Shown: in pieces, positions 1-9,328 of the stretch
Layout: the number at the start of each line of letters is the position of its first letter
Position numbering within the stretch: position 1 is the stretch's first letter
Source: Desulfuribacillus alkaliarsenatis
Lineage (GTDB): Bacteria > Bacillota > Bacilli > Desulfuribacillales > Desulfuribacillaceae
NCBI RefSeq assembly: GCF_001730225.1
Contig: NZ_MIJE01000033.1
Span: 62,001 to 126,000 of the forward strand
Reading direction: 5' to 3'
Length of the DNA stretch: 64,000 nt
Program-made: the position numbers and the translations under genes
Notes under the pieces: model-generated
What the model saw: the letters and a program-made list of their open reading frames with translations, nothing else
The model's database searches: none
Told to the model about the DNA's origin: nothing

Positions 1-52
1 TAGAAGCAGCAAGTAGATGTGCAAACTGAATTACGGGTAATAGTTTTCTCAT
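1..52 (-). CDS. Partial CDS, N-terminus only (possibly YtqB-like methyltransferase)
   Basis: An ATG at 52-50 overlaps the TGA of the MBL gene (ATGA), so a further gene of the same operon begins here and runs off the left edge. The frame is open to base 1 and gives 17 residues beginning MRKLLPVIQFAHLLAAS. The FAHxLL-type start resembles YtqB/rRNA-methylase-family SAM methyltransferases, which begin with a similar helix before the SAM-binding glycine loop. That loop is outside the window, so the family is only a suggestion. The four-base overlap implies translational coupling with the upstream hydrolase gene. Confidence 0.45.
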   Translation of the reverse strand, partial: MRKLLPVIQFAHLLAAS

Positions 53-786
53 TTTATATAATACTCCTGACCTCTTTCTGCAATTGTTATAGGGCCAGTA
101 TAGTATTGTTGTGCCTCATTCAAGTACTGAATATCATCATAATACGGCCATAGATGTGTTAATAATAATTGTTTGACATTTGCATTACTTGCCATCATTG
201 CCGCTTGCTTAGCACTTAAATGCCCGCTATTTGGTTTAATATCTTTATCTAACATTGTAGATTCAGCTATTAAGAAATCCGCATCTTTAGCAAAACTAAT
301 TAACTCTTCTGAGTATTCTGTGTCAGCGGTATAAACAATTGTTAAATTTTCATAAATAATTTTCATTGCGTAGCAAGGTATAGAGTGTATTGTTTTACAA
401 AAAGAAACTTTAGTGCCAGCTATTGAAAGCTCGTCTTCGCCTGAATAAGCTTTGAATACTAAGCTGTTCTTATATTGATAACACTTCAATTCCTGTTCAT
501 GTTCTTCAGGACCATAAAAATACAGGTGTTTATCAGTGATTTTTTTCTGAATTGGAATATCTATAGCATATTTAAGAACATTCAAATCAGTTATGTGATC
601 AGCATGAGTGTGTGAAATGATTACGCCGTCCAATTCGTAACTAGGCAAATAATTATGTAGATAGCTCAGTACACCGCTTCCACAATCAATTAATATATTT
701 CCTTCAGTTGTCTGAAGTAAATAGCCAGAAGTTCCTCCATTGGCAGCTGGGAATGGACTATTAGCCCCTAATACTATTAATTTCAT
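49..786 (-). CDS. MBL-fold metallo-hydrolase (RNase Z/beta-lactamase-like)
   Basis: The 245-residue protein has the metallo-beta-lactamase fold signature HTHADH near residues 59-64, preceded by a GTSGYLL segment and an IDCGSG strand typical of the RNase Z-like branch. Further metal ligands are likely in the TIHSIPCYA and YTADTEYSE segments and in a C-terminal LLLTHLWP motif. It has no signal peptide, so it should be cytoplasmic. Family members hydrolyse phosphodiesters or other esters using two metal ions; the substrate cannot be told from sequence. The ATG at 786-784 follows a GAGGTG Shine-Dalgarno (SD). It lies 23 bases after pduL and overlaps the next gene by four bases, so all three are probably co-transcribed. 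Confidence 0.85.
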   Translation of the reverse strand: MKLIVLGANSPFPAANGGTSGYLLQTTEGNILIDCGSGVLSYLHNYLPSYELDGVIISHTHADHITDLNVLKYAIDIPIQKKITDKHLYFYGPEEHEQELKCYQYKNSLVFKAYSGEDELSIAGTKVSFCKTIHSIPCYAMKIIYENLTIVYTADTEYSEELISFAKDADFLIAESTMLDKDIKPNSGHLSAKQAAMMASNANVKQLLLTHLWPYYDDIQYLNEAQQYYTGPITIAERGQEYYIK

Positions 787-809
787 TAACTACACCTCTA
801 ATATTAAAA

Positions 810-1391
810 TCAACGAAGGATATGGATACTTACAATTTCTACAAGTTGTCCATTTTTTAATGAAGCTGCATTGCCTTCATCAGTATCTACATGAAATTCT
901 AAGGAGAAAGTATCGCCCACTCGAATAAGGACATTCTCAAAAATAATTGACCGATCCCCACCAGTCCTAACATAAACTCTATCCTTATCTTCTAATCCAT
1001 AGTTCTCTGCATCCTTAGTATGCATGTGTATATGCCTTTGTGCTATTATAACACCTTCTTCTATGGTAACACTACCCTTAGGACCAATAATTTCTATAGA
1101 TTCACTTCCCTGTAAATCACCTGAATCCCTGACTGGTGGTTTTACACCAAGTGTAAAACAGTCAGTTCTAGAAATCTCAAGCTGTGTTTGTCTACGTGTT
1201 GGTCCCAGAACACGTACCTTTTCAATAGAGCCTTTAGGTCCTCTAACGGTCACGACTTCCTCGGCTGCATACTGCCCAGGTTGCGATAGAGGTTTAAAAG
1301 GTGTTAATTCATAATCATCACCAAATAATATCGTTACTTCTCTATCAGATAAATGTATATGTCGATTCGAAATCCCAACTGGCACTTGCAT
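810..1391 (-). CDS. pduL: Phosphate propanoyltransferase / phosphotransacylase PduL
   Basis: PduL transfers an acyl group (acetyl or propanoyl) between CoA and phosphate, the step before acetate or propionate kinase. The N-terminal PVGISNRHIHLS contains zinc-ligand histidines, and a second cluster, QRHIHMHTKDA, lies in the C-terminal half; both are hallmarks of the family. Length (193 residues) is usual for a free enzyme. There is no N-terminal encapsulation peptide and there are no microcompartment shell genes nearby, so it is likely a housekeeping phosphotransacylase of fermentation. I chose the ATG at 1391-1389, eight bases after AGGG, over the GTG three codons upstream, which lies inside the SD. 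Confidence 0.9.
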   Translation of the reverse strand: MQVPVGISNRHIHLSDREVTILFGDDYELTPFKPLSQPGQYAAEEVVTVRGPKGSIEKVRVLGPTRRQTQLEISRTDCFTLGVKPPVRDSGDLQGSESIEIIGPKGSVTIEEGVIIAQRHIHMHTKDAENYGLEDKDRVYVRTGGDRSIIFENVLIRVGDTFSLEFHVDTDEGNAASLKNGQLVEIVSIHILR

Positions 1392-1656
1392 TTCTAACAC
1401 CCTCTCTATACTAATTAAGAATCATATCCAATTATATAACTAGTCATAAATAATTATAGCTGTATAGCAACAGATAGTATATAAAGCTAATACAGATAGC
1501 CTTATTTAATATTACTCCCCTTATATTACCATGTTTTATTTATAACTGCATTAATATTTTTAAAAAACTGTATAGTAATAACTATATAATTTCGACTTTA
1601 ATCTTACTTATATTATTATATACAATTAAACAAATTTCTTGTAATAAAAAGCTGCA
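1392..1656 (-). other. Non-coding AT-rich region between gpsA and pduL
   Basis: About 265 bases between the gpsA terminator and the pduL start hold no convincing gene on either strand. The stretch is very AT-rich and contains several -10-like hexamers on the minus strand, for example around 1449-1475. I could not pair any of them with a good -35 at normal spacing. It probably carries the promoter of the pduL-MBL operon. Confidence 0.4.
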
Positions 1657-1684
1657 TTAAAAAAGCTTTCAAAATATGAAAGCT
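1657..1684 (-). terminator. Rho-independent terminator after gpsA
   Basis: On the minus strand an eight-pair stem (AGCTTTCA/TGAAAGCT, 1664-1671 and 1677-1684) with a five-base loop is followed by a T-run. It lies 15 bases downstream of the gpsA stop. Confidence 0.8.
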
Positions 1685-1698
1685 CACTGAATTATGTA

Positions 1699-2715
1699 TT
1701 ACTTATAATCATCATGTTCATCTTTTTTTACTCTAGCCATTAAATCTTCTACAGCTTCTTTAGCATCTTTATTTTCAAATAATAATTTATAAAGCTGGGA
1801 TGTGATTGGCATATCAACACTATTCTTTTGAGATAGAATATACGCTGCCTTAGTTGTACGAACTCCTTCAACAACCATTTCCATTTGTTCTAAGGTCTCT
1901 TCCAGACTATTACCAAGACCAATTAGCTTTCCTGCCCGATAATTTCTACTGTGAATACTTGTACAAGTTACAATTAAATCTCCAATACCTGCAAGTCCAG
2001 AAAATGTAGTAGGCTCAGCGCCCAAATAAACACCTAGCCTGGTAATTTCAGTTAAACCTCTAGTCATTAGAGCAGCTTTTGCATTATCTCCAAACCCTAA
2101 ACCATCAGATATTCCAGCACCTAATGCAATAATATTTTTTAGTGCTCCGCCTAGCTCAACGCCAATTACATCCGTATTCGTGTATACACGAAAATGCTTA
2201 TTTATAAATAAATCCTGAGCATGCTCTGCCGTGCTGCTGATAGCTGAGGCTATAACAACCGTAGTTGGCTTCTTTAATGCAACTTCTTCAGCATGGCTTG
2301 GGCCTGATAGTACAGCTAACCGATTAGCGTTAAGGTTTGGTAAACATTCTAATATTATTTCTGAGACGCGTTTTAAGGATACTGGATCTATTCCTTTAAT
2401 GGCGTGTATAATTATTGTTTCATTAGTAATGTATTGATTAATTTCTGGTAGTAACTTCTCTAATGAATGAGAAGGTGTAACCAAAACCACAAATTTTTTG
2501 CCTTTTACAGCCTGTTCAAGGTCAGACGTTGCTATAACTGAGTCAGGTATTTTTACATCCTTCAAATATTTAGGATTTATATGATGCTTATTTAAAAAAG
2601 CTGCATGTTCACTTGTTCTAGTCCATAATGTAACTTTATTTTTGTTTTCTGCAAGTACAAGTGACAAAGCTGTACCCCAGCTACCCGCACCTATAACAAC
2701 TACTTCATTATTCAT
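1699..2715 (-). CDS. gpsA: Glycerol-3-phosphate dehydrogenase [NAD(P)+]
   Basis: GpsA reduces dihydroxyacetone phosphate to sn-glycerol-3-phosphate, the backbone for membrane lipids. The N-terminal dinucleotide-binding loop VIGAGSWGTAL is visible, as are LSGPSHAEEV, the catalytic-lysine segment GGALKNIIALGAGISDG and the C-terminal GLAGIGDL motif. I chose the ATG at 2715-2713, five bases after AGGGGTG. A start nine codons upstream would overlap plsY and has no SD. The 338-residue length is normal. It sits 10 bases after plsY, which uses the GpsA product, so the pair provides the first steps of phospholipid synthesis. Confidence 0.97.
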   Translation of the reverse strand: MNNEVVVIGAGSWGTALSLVLAENKNKVTLWTRTSEHAAFLNKHHINPKYLKDVKIPDSVIATSDLEQAVKGKKFVVLVTPSHSLEKLLPEINQYITNETIIIHAIKGIDPVSLKRVSEIILECLPNLNANRLAVLSGPSHAEEVALKKPTTVVIASAISSTAEHAQDLFINKHFRVYTNTDVIGVELGGALKNIIALGAGISDGLGFGDNAKAALMTRGLTEITRLGVYLGAEPTTFSGLAGIGDLIVTCTSIHSRNYRAGKLIGLGNSLEETLEQMEMVVEGVRTTKAAYILSQKNSVDMPITSQLYKLLFENKDAKEAVEDLMARVKKDEHDDYK

Positions 2716-2725
2716 AGCTTCACCC

Positions 2726-3322
2726 CTAAGACGTGCGTTCACCGATTTTACGTTCGGTTCCTTTAATTAATCTTTTTATATTCTCAATGTGTCTCACGCA
2801 AACCAAAATCGCCATAATAATAGTAAACACAAAATATGTGATTGGATAGTCTAATAAAAGTATAAATATAGGAATTAAAACAGTGAAAATTATAGATGCA
2901 AGAGATACATAACGAGTAAGCGCTAAAAAAACAATCGCAATTAGAGCTGATAACAACGCTGGTATAAACACCAAACTAGCAACAACACCAATGGTTGTTG
3001 CAACACCTTTTCCACCTTGGAATTTTAGATAAATCGGCCAATTATGACCTATAATCGCAGCTATTCCAGCAACTATCATTGTAATTGGATCATTATTGGA
3101 TATATATAATGCTATTACTACTGCAAGTGCACCCTTAAAGCCATCTAGCAGCAGGACAATTATACCTGGAACAGTACCTAACACTCTAAGCGTATTTGTT
3201 GCACCTGCATTTCCGCTACCATGCTGTCTAATATCAATGCCTTTCCATAGCTTGCCTATTATATAACTAAAGCTAACACTACCCACTAAATAGCCTATTA
3301 AAATAGCTACAAGCATTAACAT
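2726..3322 (-). CDS. plsY: Glycerol-3-phosphate acyltransferase PlsY
   Basis: PlsY is an integral membrane enzyme that transfers an acyl group from acyl-phosphate to glycerol-3-phosphate, giving lysophosphatidic acid. Visible family motifs are the N-terminal GYLVGSVSFSYIIGK, the glycine/asparagine-rich loop GSGNAGATNTLR near residues 36-47, and the GHNWPIYLKFQGGKGVAT loop near residues 92-109. Several hydrophobic segments are consistent with about seven membrane spans. The ATG at 3322-3320 follows GGAGA; an ATG two codons inside is an alternative. It lies between der and gpsA, a common order in clostridia. Confidence 0.96.
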   Translation of the reverse strand: MLMLVAILIGYLVGSVSFSYIIGKLWKGIDIRQHGSGNAGATNTLRVLGTVPGIIVLLLDGFKGALAVVIALYISNNDPITMIVAGIAAIIGHNWPIYLKFQGGKGVATTIGVVASLVFIPALLSALIAIVFLALTRYVSLASIIFTVLIPIFILLLDYPITYFVFTIIMAILVCVRHIENIKRLIKGTERKIGERTS

Positions 3323-3351
3323 ATGCTTTCTCCTCTTTGTCTATATATTTT

Positions 3352-4665
3352 CTAATTTTTCTCTCGAATTATAAAGCGAATTGGTGTTGCTTCGAAATTA
3401 AATCTTTCTCTAATTTTATTAATTAAAAACCTCTCATATGAGAAATGAAGCAATTCTTGATCGTTAACAAATATAACAAATGTAGGAGGCTTAACAGAAA
3501 CCTGTGTCATATATAATATTTTTAGTCGTCTTCCCTTATCTGTTGGTGGTGGGTTGATAGCCAAGGCATCACGTAAGCATTCATTTAATAAGTGAGTCTC
3601 TACCCTTAGAGAATGCTGCTCAGATGCGAATTTAATCATTGGAATTAATGTATGTAATCGTTTTTTTGTTAATGCTGATAAAAACACAATTGGTGCATAG
3701 TCCATAAATAAGAAGTTATCACGTATTTTTTTTGCAAACTGATCATATGTTTTATCATCTTTTTCTACGATATCCCATTTATTGACGACAAAAATACAAG
3801 CTCTTCCAGCCTCATGGGCATACCCAGCAATCTTTTTATCTTGTTCAATAATCCCTTTAGAACCATCTATTACTATTAGACAAACGTCAGCGCTTTCTAT
3901 TGCTGACATGGCTCTAAGCACACTATACTTTTCTACTTTTTCATAAACTTTTCCCCGCTTACGAATACCCGCGGTATCAATAAGTATATACTCTTGTCCA
4001 TCTGCCTTGAATTTTGTATCTATGGCATCACGCGTAGTGCCTGCAATATCACTAACTATAACCCTATCTTCACCTAAGATAGCATTAACAAGTGAAGATT
4101 TTCCAACGTTAGGTCGTCCTATAATAGCGACACGTATTATATCATCATCTACACCGCTTGTATCTTCATCTTTAAAATGACCTATTACCGAGTCTAATAG
4201 GTCTCCTATACCTAAACCATGTATTGATGATACTCCATGCGGCTCACCTAAGCCAAGTGCATAGAATTCTATAGTATTATGAATTAGTTCCGGGTTATCT
4301 ACTTTATTTACTGCCAAAACTATAGGTTTATTACTCTTATATAGAATTTTGGCAACCTCTTGGTCAGAGTTAGTTATTCCTGTAGTACCATCTACTGCAA
4401 ACACAATGACGTCAGCTTCATCTATGGCAATTTCTGCTTGTACCCGAATTTGATTTATTATTTTATCATCATCATCTATTTCTATACCGCCTGTATCAAT
4501 AAGATTGAATTCTCTTCCAACCCATTCTGCACTAGCGTATAAACGATCCCTTGTTACCCCTGGCTCATTTTCGACAATTGCTACCCTTTCCCCTACAATT
4601 CGATTAAAAAGCATAGATTTGCCAACATTCGGTCTTCCAACAATTGCAACTACTGGTTTACGCAA
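3352..4665 (-). CDS. der: Ribosome-assembly GTPase Der (EngA)
   Basis: Der has two tandem GTPase domains and a C-terminal KH-like domain, and is needed for 50S subunit assembly. Both G1 P-loops are visible ([11 protein letters not shown] and [11 protein letters not shown]), with DTGG/DTAG G3 motifs and NKVD/NKWD G4 motifs. I place the start at TTG 4665-4663, preceded by AAAGGTG with good spacing; the protein then begins (M)[11 protein letters not shown], as in the family. An ATG six codons upstream lacks an SD. The chosen start overlaps the preceding DUF512 gene by eight bases, so translation is probably coupled. Confidence 0.96.
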   Translation of the reverse strand: MRKPVVAIVGRPNVGKSMLFNRIVGERVAIVENEPGVTRDRLYASAEWVGREFNLIDTGGIEIDDDDKIINQIRVQAEIAIDEADVIVFAVDGTTGITNSDQEVAKILYKSNKPIVLAVNKVDNPELIHNTIEFYALGLGEPHGVSSIHGLGIGDLLDSVIGHFKDEDTSGVDDDIIRVAIIGRPNVGKSSLVNAILGEDRVIVSDIAGTTRDAIDTKFKADGQEYILIDTAGIRKRGKVYEKVEKYSVLRAMSAIESADVCLIVIDGSKGIIEQDKKIAGYAHEAGRACIFVVNKWDIVEKDDKTYDQFAKKIRDNFLFMDYAPIVFLSALTKKRLHTLIPMIKFASEQHSLRVETHLLNECLRDALAINPPPTDKGRRLKILYMTQVSVKPPTFVIFVNDQELLHFSYERFLINKIRERFNFEATPIRFIIREKN

Positions 4666-6055
4666 AAAAATCACACCTTTCATAACGCTGTGAACGTAAC
4701 TGGTATTCTTTATTAGCTTGTTTTTGAAAACGATTTGTTAATGGCTGCTGAGTAACACTTTCAATCAAGCCACTGGCATTTGTCGCTACAATGGTAAGCT
4801 TTTTCCCAATTTGTTTCTCTACCTCTGATACATGTATATTATCTAAAAAAATATTATCATCTTCCTTTAACATTATATCTGGAATTATTATTTCATCATA
4901 ATCCATATATTTAATTTTTTTATTATTTTGTAATTCCTCAATTATATCATAACCTGTAATTAAACCAGTAACCGTAACTTTATCACCGTAAAAACGATTT
5001 GGTATTACAAGATAATTAATGTCGAGTGAGGTTTTTTCAGTGATTATGTTTATGGTTGTTTCAATTGTGCTTTGAGCCGAGCTCCCAGTAAGAATCAAAA
5101 ATTTCTTTGTAGAGTCTATTTTTGACAAACCTTCAGCGTTACAATTTAATTCGTCTAAAAAGAGTCGAATTAAACCTACTCCATTTTCAGTTTGCTCAAA
5201 CCCATCATAATATTTAGCCTCAGGAACTTCTTTATTAGCTAAAACATATAATTCATCTGCTCCATAGACAAATGCATTGTTGAATTCCTCTAAATTTCTG
5301 TTCTGCCAGGATTCAATAATTTCTATTGTTTTGATGGCATCATACTCTGTTAACGGCTTAATATCATGTAATTGATTTCTAAAATCAGTTAATCCTACAG
5401 GTACAATCGATAAAGTTTTTACTTTAGGGAAAAATCCCCTTAAATCACTTATAGTATTCTCAAGTTCTTTATCGTCATTAATTGAAGGACATAGTACAAC
5501 CTGTGTATGCATCTCAATGTCATGATCAGCCAAATATTTTATTTGCTCTAATATTTCAGCAGCTTTTTTGTTTCCGAGCATATCTTTGCGTAATTGTGAA
5601 TTTGTCGTATGTACTGAAATGTTAATAGGAGATAGTCTTAATGCAACAATTCGCTTTAAGTCCGTTTCATTTACATTTGTAAGTGTAATATAATTACCAT
5701 GGAGAAATGATAAGCGATAATCATCATCTCTAAATTGTAAGGTTTTTCGCATATTCTTTGGGATTTGATCAACGAAGCAAAAAATACATTTATTATGACA
5801 AAGTTTAATTTTATCTATTGTGGGGTGCTGCCATGCTACCCCAAGCAATTCATCTTCTTCCTTGTCAACCTCATAGATAATTTGTTCACCATTAGTTTTT
5901 TTTACTTCTATTTCAACATATTCATCGCTCATTAATACATGGTAGTCCAGAATATCATGGATTTTTTGTCCATTTATTGATAACACTTCATCATTTATGG
6001 ATAAATCCAACTCATTCGCTAGACTTCCTGGATAAATTTTCGCTATTTTCCCCAT
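4658..6055 (-). CDS. DUF512/PDZ radical-SAM-like Fe-S protein
   Basis: The 465-residue protein starts with a PDZ-like segment (about residues 1-65: [18 protein letters not shown]). It continues with a cysteine cluster [12 protein letters not shown] near residue 90, which matches the radical SAM CxxxCxxC pattern, and ends in the DUF512 region with LTGSSAQ and VTVTGLITG motifs. This family is found almost only in anaerobic or spore-forming Firmicutes and cyanobacteria and usually lies next to der, as here. Its substrate is unknown to me. The ATG at 6055-6053 has AAAGGGG upstream, slightly far away. The gene overlaps der by eight bases. Confidence 0.88.
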   Translation of the reverse strand: MGKIAKIYPGSLANELDLSINDEVLSINGQKIHDILDYHVLMSDEYVEIEVKKTNGEQIIYEVDKEEDELLGVAWQHPTIDKIKLCHNKCIFCFVDQIPKNMRKTLQFRDDDYRLSFLHGNYITLTNVNETDLKRIVALRLSPINISVHTTNSQLRKDMLGNKKAAEILEQIKYLADHDIEMHTQVVLCPSINDDKELENTISDLRGFFPKVKTLSIVPVGLTDFRNQLHDIKPLTEYDAIKTIEIIESWQNRNLEEFNNAFVYGADELYVLANKEVPEAKYYDGFEQTENGVGLIRLFLDELNCNAEGLSKIDSTKKFLILTGSSAQSTIETTINIITEKTSLDINYLVIPNRFYGDKVTVTGLITGYDIIEELQNNKKIKYMDYDEIIIPDIMLKEDDNIFLDNIHVSEVEKQIGKKLTIVATNASGLIESVTQQPLTNRFQKQANKEYQLRSQRYERCDFFA

Positions 6056-6129
6056 AAAAACAAATCCCCTTTAATACTCGTGTGCATTTAAATATTATCT
6101 AATACTCATATGAAACAGTCAAGTAATTA

Positions 6130-6780
6130 CTAGTTTAAATTATTGCTTCTAAAAATAGCATTTCTTTTTCTTAGTAAAGCTAGTTCTATAATTTTATATA
6201 TTATTCCCACTAATAGCACAGACAAAAAAAGCAAATCATTGGCATATCCATCACCAATATAAGCAAAATGTTCCCTAGGTATATATAGTATAGATAGCAT
6301 ATCTAATATCAATATTGTTGAAATAAGACTTGCTATTGCTTTATGATTTATTAACGAATGTTCAGCTATTGGTCTCTTTATAATTATTACGGTTGCTACT
6401 GCTAAAAGTAAAGGATAAGTTATAAAATGGTCAATAATAAAAAGCTTCGGGTCCTTTGGAAAAACCTCGTGCACTAAAAGTAATAAACTTGCTACTAACA
6501 TGCTTACACTTATCGTTTCACTAATTTGTATAAAATTCAAGAATTTTATATATATCCATAGCATTAATATAATAGGAAGTGCCGTTCCACCTACGTTAAT
6601 ATGAAGATTGAAATATGGAATTGAAATCCACAATGTCGTTAGATAAAAGTAACTAAGCAGTATTAAAACGACATAGTATTTATTTAACTTTAAACTTTTT
6701 AGTAAAGCTTCAAACCAATCAGTCAATACTAAAATTATAAAACAAATTACTAATATACTAGCAATTATGCCTTGGCTCAT
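6130..6780 (-). CDS. Hypothetical polytopic membrane protein (YphA position)
   Basis: The 216-residue protein has six to seven hydrophobic segments and a basic C-terminal tail. A central INVGGTALPIILMLW motif sits in a membrane segment. I do not recognise the family with certainty. The location between der and an S1-domain gene matches that of yphA in Bacillus, and the GG-P motif recalls DUF1614-type proteins. Its ATG overlaps the TGA of the SASP gene (ATGA), so it is translated with a spore protein and may be sporulation-linked. That link is an inference from position only. Confidence 0.6.
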   Translation of the reverse strand: MSQGIIASILVICFIILVLTDWFEALLKSLKLNKYYVVLILLSYFYLTTLWISIPYFNLHINVGGTALPIILMLWIYIKFLNFIQISETISVSMLVASLLLLVHEVFPKDPKLFIIDHFITYPLLLAVATVIIIKRPIAEHSLINHKAIASLISTILILDMLSILYIPREHFAYIGDGYANDLLFLSVLLVGIIYKIIELALLRKRNAIFRSNNLN

Positions 6781-6953
6781 TTTTTAACCCTCTTCTTTAT
6801 GCCTCTCATTTTTTGGCCTATTATACCGCATTGTTTAGAAGATATGTCTCCCCAATCATCTCCCAAATACTTTTTAACACCTATATTCTTAGCTAATTCA
6901 TACTTAAGTCGTTCACGATCTAATTCTGATAAATTATCAAATTCTATGTTCAT
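6777..6953 (-). CDS. Small acid-soluble spore protein, alpha/beta type (divergent)
   Basis: The 58-residue protein contains the alpha/beta SASP pattern: an LKYELAKNIGV segment, equivalent to the germination-protease recognition region, then a WGDISSKQCGIIGQKM segment matching the WGxLxSxxxGxxGGxM core. These proteins coat DNA in dormant spores and are degraded on germination. The basic tail KKRVKK is typical. I chose the ATG at 6953-6951, which follows GGTG at seven bases; a frame 22 codons longer has no SD. The final TGA overlaps the start of the downstream membrane gene. Confidence 0.8.
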   Translation of the reverse strand: MNIEFDNLSELDRERLKYELAKNIGVKKYLGDDWGDISSKQCGIIGQKMRGIKKRVKK

Positions 6954-7077
6954 AGATATCACCACACATAATGTATTATTATTATTATATTTTTTTCCAT
7001 TAATAATTAAATAATACATTATATAACTAATTTACACTCAAAACTTGATATCACTAAGAAAAAATCTGACAGGTATA

Positions 7078-7112
7078 AAAAACCAGCAAACTTAATAACA
7101 GTTTGCTGGTTT
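7078..7112 (-). terminator. Terminator after ispH-rpsA
   Basis: A perfect 12-pair stem (AAACCAGCAAAC/GTTTGCTGGTTT) with a nine-base loop is followed on the minus strand by a T-run. It begins five bases past the stop codon, so the ispH-rpsA transcript ends before the SASP gene. Confidence 0.9.
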
Positions 7113-7116
7113 GAAA

Positions 7117-9096
7117 CTATTTTAAATCTTTTAATTTATCACCAATCATCTCGCCAAAGGTATATGTCGTAGTTTCATTGATTTTTTGTAAATCGATTTC
7201 GTTATCTTGTGTTGGTTCTGGCTCTATAGTTTGTTTGATGCTTAAACTAATTCTTTTCTCATCCGTATTTATGTCTAGTATTTTAACAGTAATCTGCTGG
7301 CCAACCTCTAAAACATCACTTGCTGCTCCAATATGTTTATCAGATATTTCAGAGATGTGCACTAACCCCTCTACACCTGGTAGCAGTTCTATGAAAGCAC
7401 CAAAGCTTACTAGTCTTTTTACAATACCTTCAGCTATTTGACCTTCACTAAACTTTTTGTTAATTTCGTCCCAAGGACTAGGCTGTGCTGATTTAAGGCT
7501 TAGGCTAATACGCTCATTATTAGCGTCTAGACTCAAAATTTTCACCTTAACTACATCACCTTCTTTAACAACATCTGATGGGTGATCCACACGGTACCAT
7601 GCTAACTCAGATACATGAACTAAGCCGTCTACCCCTCCGATATCTACAAATGCTCCAAAATCCGTTATACGTTGTACAGTACCTTCAATAATAGCTCCTG
7701 GCTCTAGGTTTACTATTACGTTTTTCTTTTGAGTTTCTAATTCTTCATCAAGGACAACCTTTTGTGATAATATGACTTTATTATTTTCTTGGTCAAACTC
7801 AATTATCTTAACCTTTAAATTACGCCCTTTGTAATCGCTAAAATCTTCTACAAAATGACGCTCCACGTGTGATGCAGGTATAAATCCTCTAACACCTATG
7901 TCTACTACTAATCCGCCTTTTACTACATCAGCTACTGTAACCTCTAGTATTTCTTTGTCGTCATATTTTTGTTGTAGCGTCTGCCAAGCATTTTTACTAT
8001 CAACGGCTTTTTTAGACAAAATCATTTTACTCTTTTCATCGTTAATTCTCAGTACTTCAACTTCTACTTGTTCGCCTTCTTTAACTGCATCATTTGCGGT
8101 TTCAATATGTAAGCTAGAAAGTTCACCAATAGGTATAATACCTTCATACTTATAACCTACATCCACAGTCACTTGATTATCCTCAATCTTTGTAACTGTA
8201 CCCTTTAAAACCTCTCCCTTTTCAATTTTTTTTAAGTCATTTACCTCGTTTAATAATTCTTCTGTCATTTGTATAACCTCCTTAAGTACCCAATCAGGCG
8301 TAGATGCGCCTGCTGTTATTCCAACTGTCATATTCTTGAAAAACCAATTTTTATTTATATCAGCAACTGATTCAATTTGATATGTTGTAGCCCCTTGATT
8401 ATTACACACTTTGGCTAGCTTCATTGTATTAGAGCTGCTTTGGGAACCTACTACTAACATCAGGTCGACTTCTTTTGCTAAATCAATTGCTGCACTTTGA
8501 CGTTCAGATGTTGCTTTACAAATAGTATTGTAGACTTTAATGTTACTATACAAATCTTTCAAGGTATTTGTTATCTCTTTCCAGTTTTCATCTGTTTGTG
8601 TAGTTTGAGCAACAACTACAATATCTCTATTAAGCTTTGGCAAATCCTTGATATTGTCTGCATTCTTTAACACGTAGCCCTTATTGTCTGTCCAGCCAAG
8701 AATCCCAATTACTTCAGGATGTGTTGGATCACCAACTATAATTACGTCTTTATTTTCTGTATAAGCTTTATACGCTAGTTTGTGAACAGCTTTTACAAAT
8801 GGACATGTTGCATCAACATATTGGATTTGCTCTTTTTCAAGTCTATCATAAACTGCTTTACCAACTCCGTGTGAACGTAGTACTATTGCAGTATTTTTCT
8901 CAACTTGATCTAAATAATCAATCGAATCTATAGCGCCAACACCAAATTGTGCTAGGTAATCTACGACAAATTGATTATGAACAATAGGACCTAATGTCAA
9001 GGCTTTACCGTATTCATTACCTATGTCTTTAGCTGTGTCAATTGCTCGCTTTACCCCTTTACAAAAGCCAGCATACTGGGCAATTTTTATAACCAA
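7117..9096 (-). CDS. ispH-rpsA: IspH (HMBPP reductase) - ribosomal protein S1 fusion
   Basis: Residues 1 to about 285 form IspH, the last enzyme of the non-mevalonate isoprenoid pathway. It carries three cluster-ligand cysteines (GFCKG, DATCPFV, NTICKATSERQ) and HSHG/HPEV-type motifs. From about residue 295 to the end there are four S1 RNA-binding repeats, each opening with a variant of G-x-V-x-x-I/V-x-x-x-G and, in repeats 3-4, the RISLSxK ending. Such fusions are known in clostridia. I chose TTG 9096-9094, eight bases after AGGGTG. A GTG three codons upstream abuts the SD and is less likely. Confidence 0.95.
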   Translation of the reverse strand: MVIKIAQYAGFCKGVKRAIDTAKDIGNEYGKALTLGPIVHNQFVVDYLAQFGVGAIDSIDYLDQVEKNTAIVLRSHGVGKAVYDRLEKEQIQYVDATCPFVKAVHKLAYKAYTENKDVIIVGDPTHPEVIGILGWTDNKGYVLKNADNIKDLPKLNRDIVVVAQTTQTDENWKEITNTLKDLYSNIKVYNTICKATSERQSAAIDLAKEVDLMLVVGSQSSSNTMKLAKVCNNQGATTYQIESVADINKNWFFKNMTVGITAGASTPDWVLKEVIQMTEELLNEVNDLKKIEKGEVLKGTVTKIEDNQVTVDVGYKYEGIIPIGELSSLHIETANDAVKEGEQVEVEVLRINDEKSKMILSKKAVDSKNAWQTLQQKYDDKEILEVTVADVVKGGLVVDIGVRGFIPASHVERHFVEDFSDYKGRNLKVKIIEFDQENNKVILSQKVVLDEELETQKKNVIVNLEPGAIIEGTVQRITDFGAFVDIGGVDGLVHVSELAWYRVDHPSDVVKEGDVVKVKILSLDANNERISLSLKSAQPSPWDEINKKFSEGQIAEGIVKRLVSFGAFIELLPGVEGLVHISEISDKHIGAASDVLEVGQQITVKILDINTDEKRISLSIKQTIEPEPTQDNEIDLQKINETTTYTFGEMIGDKLKDLK

Positions 9097-9119
9097 TTTC
9101 CCCACACCCTACAAAAAAA

Positions 9120-9323
9120 TTATTTAACAACTATAAAGTACAATAATAAAAATATTATTGATAAACTTAGTATTGTTATAACAAAATAATTCCATACCAA
9201 AAATTTGGTTTGATTAAATGATTTTCCATTATATATAAGTTTACTTAAAATCACTTTTCCAAAAATGATTATGCCTATCAAGGAAACAAAATATAATAAA
9301 ATATATAGTACATCTATAATCAA
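9120..9323 (-). CDS. Small two-span membrane protein, unknown
   Basis: The 67-residue protein is almost wholly two hydrophobic helices (about residues 3-27 and 43-65) separated by a short polar loop containing YNGKSFNQTKF. It lies five bases after cmk and 23 bases before ispH-rpsA, all on one strand, so it is likely a real operon member. I do not recognise a family. Its position between cmk and the S1-domain gene is the only functional clue. Confidence 0.55.
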   Translation of the reverse strand: MIIDVLYILLYFVSLIGIIIFGKVILSKLIYNGKSFNQTKFLVWNYFVITILSLSIIFLLLYFIVVK

Positions 9324-9328
9324 TGAGT

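Noticed and set aside
740-928. Plus-strand frame of about 60 codons across the MBL/pduL junction
   Set aside because: It lies opposite two clear minus-strand genes, has no SD and no family pattern.
1441-1660. Possible small RNA or promoter cluster in the gpsA-pduL gap
   Set aside because: Many -10-like hexamers occur by chance in AT-rich DNA; no paired -35 or terminator was found.
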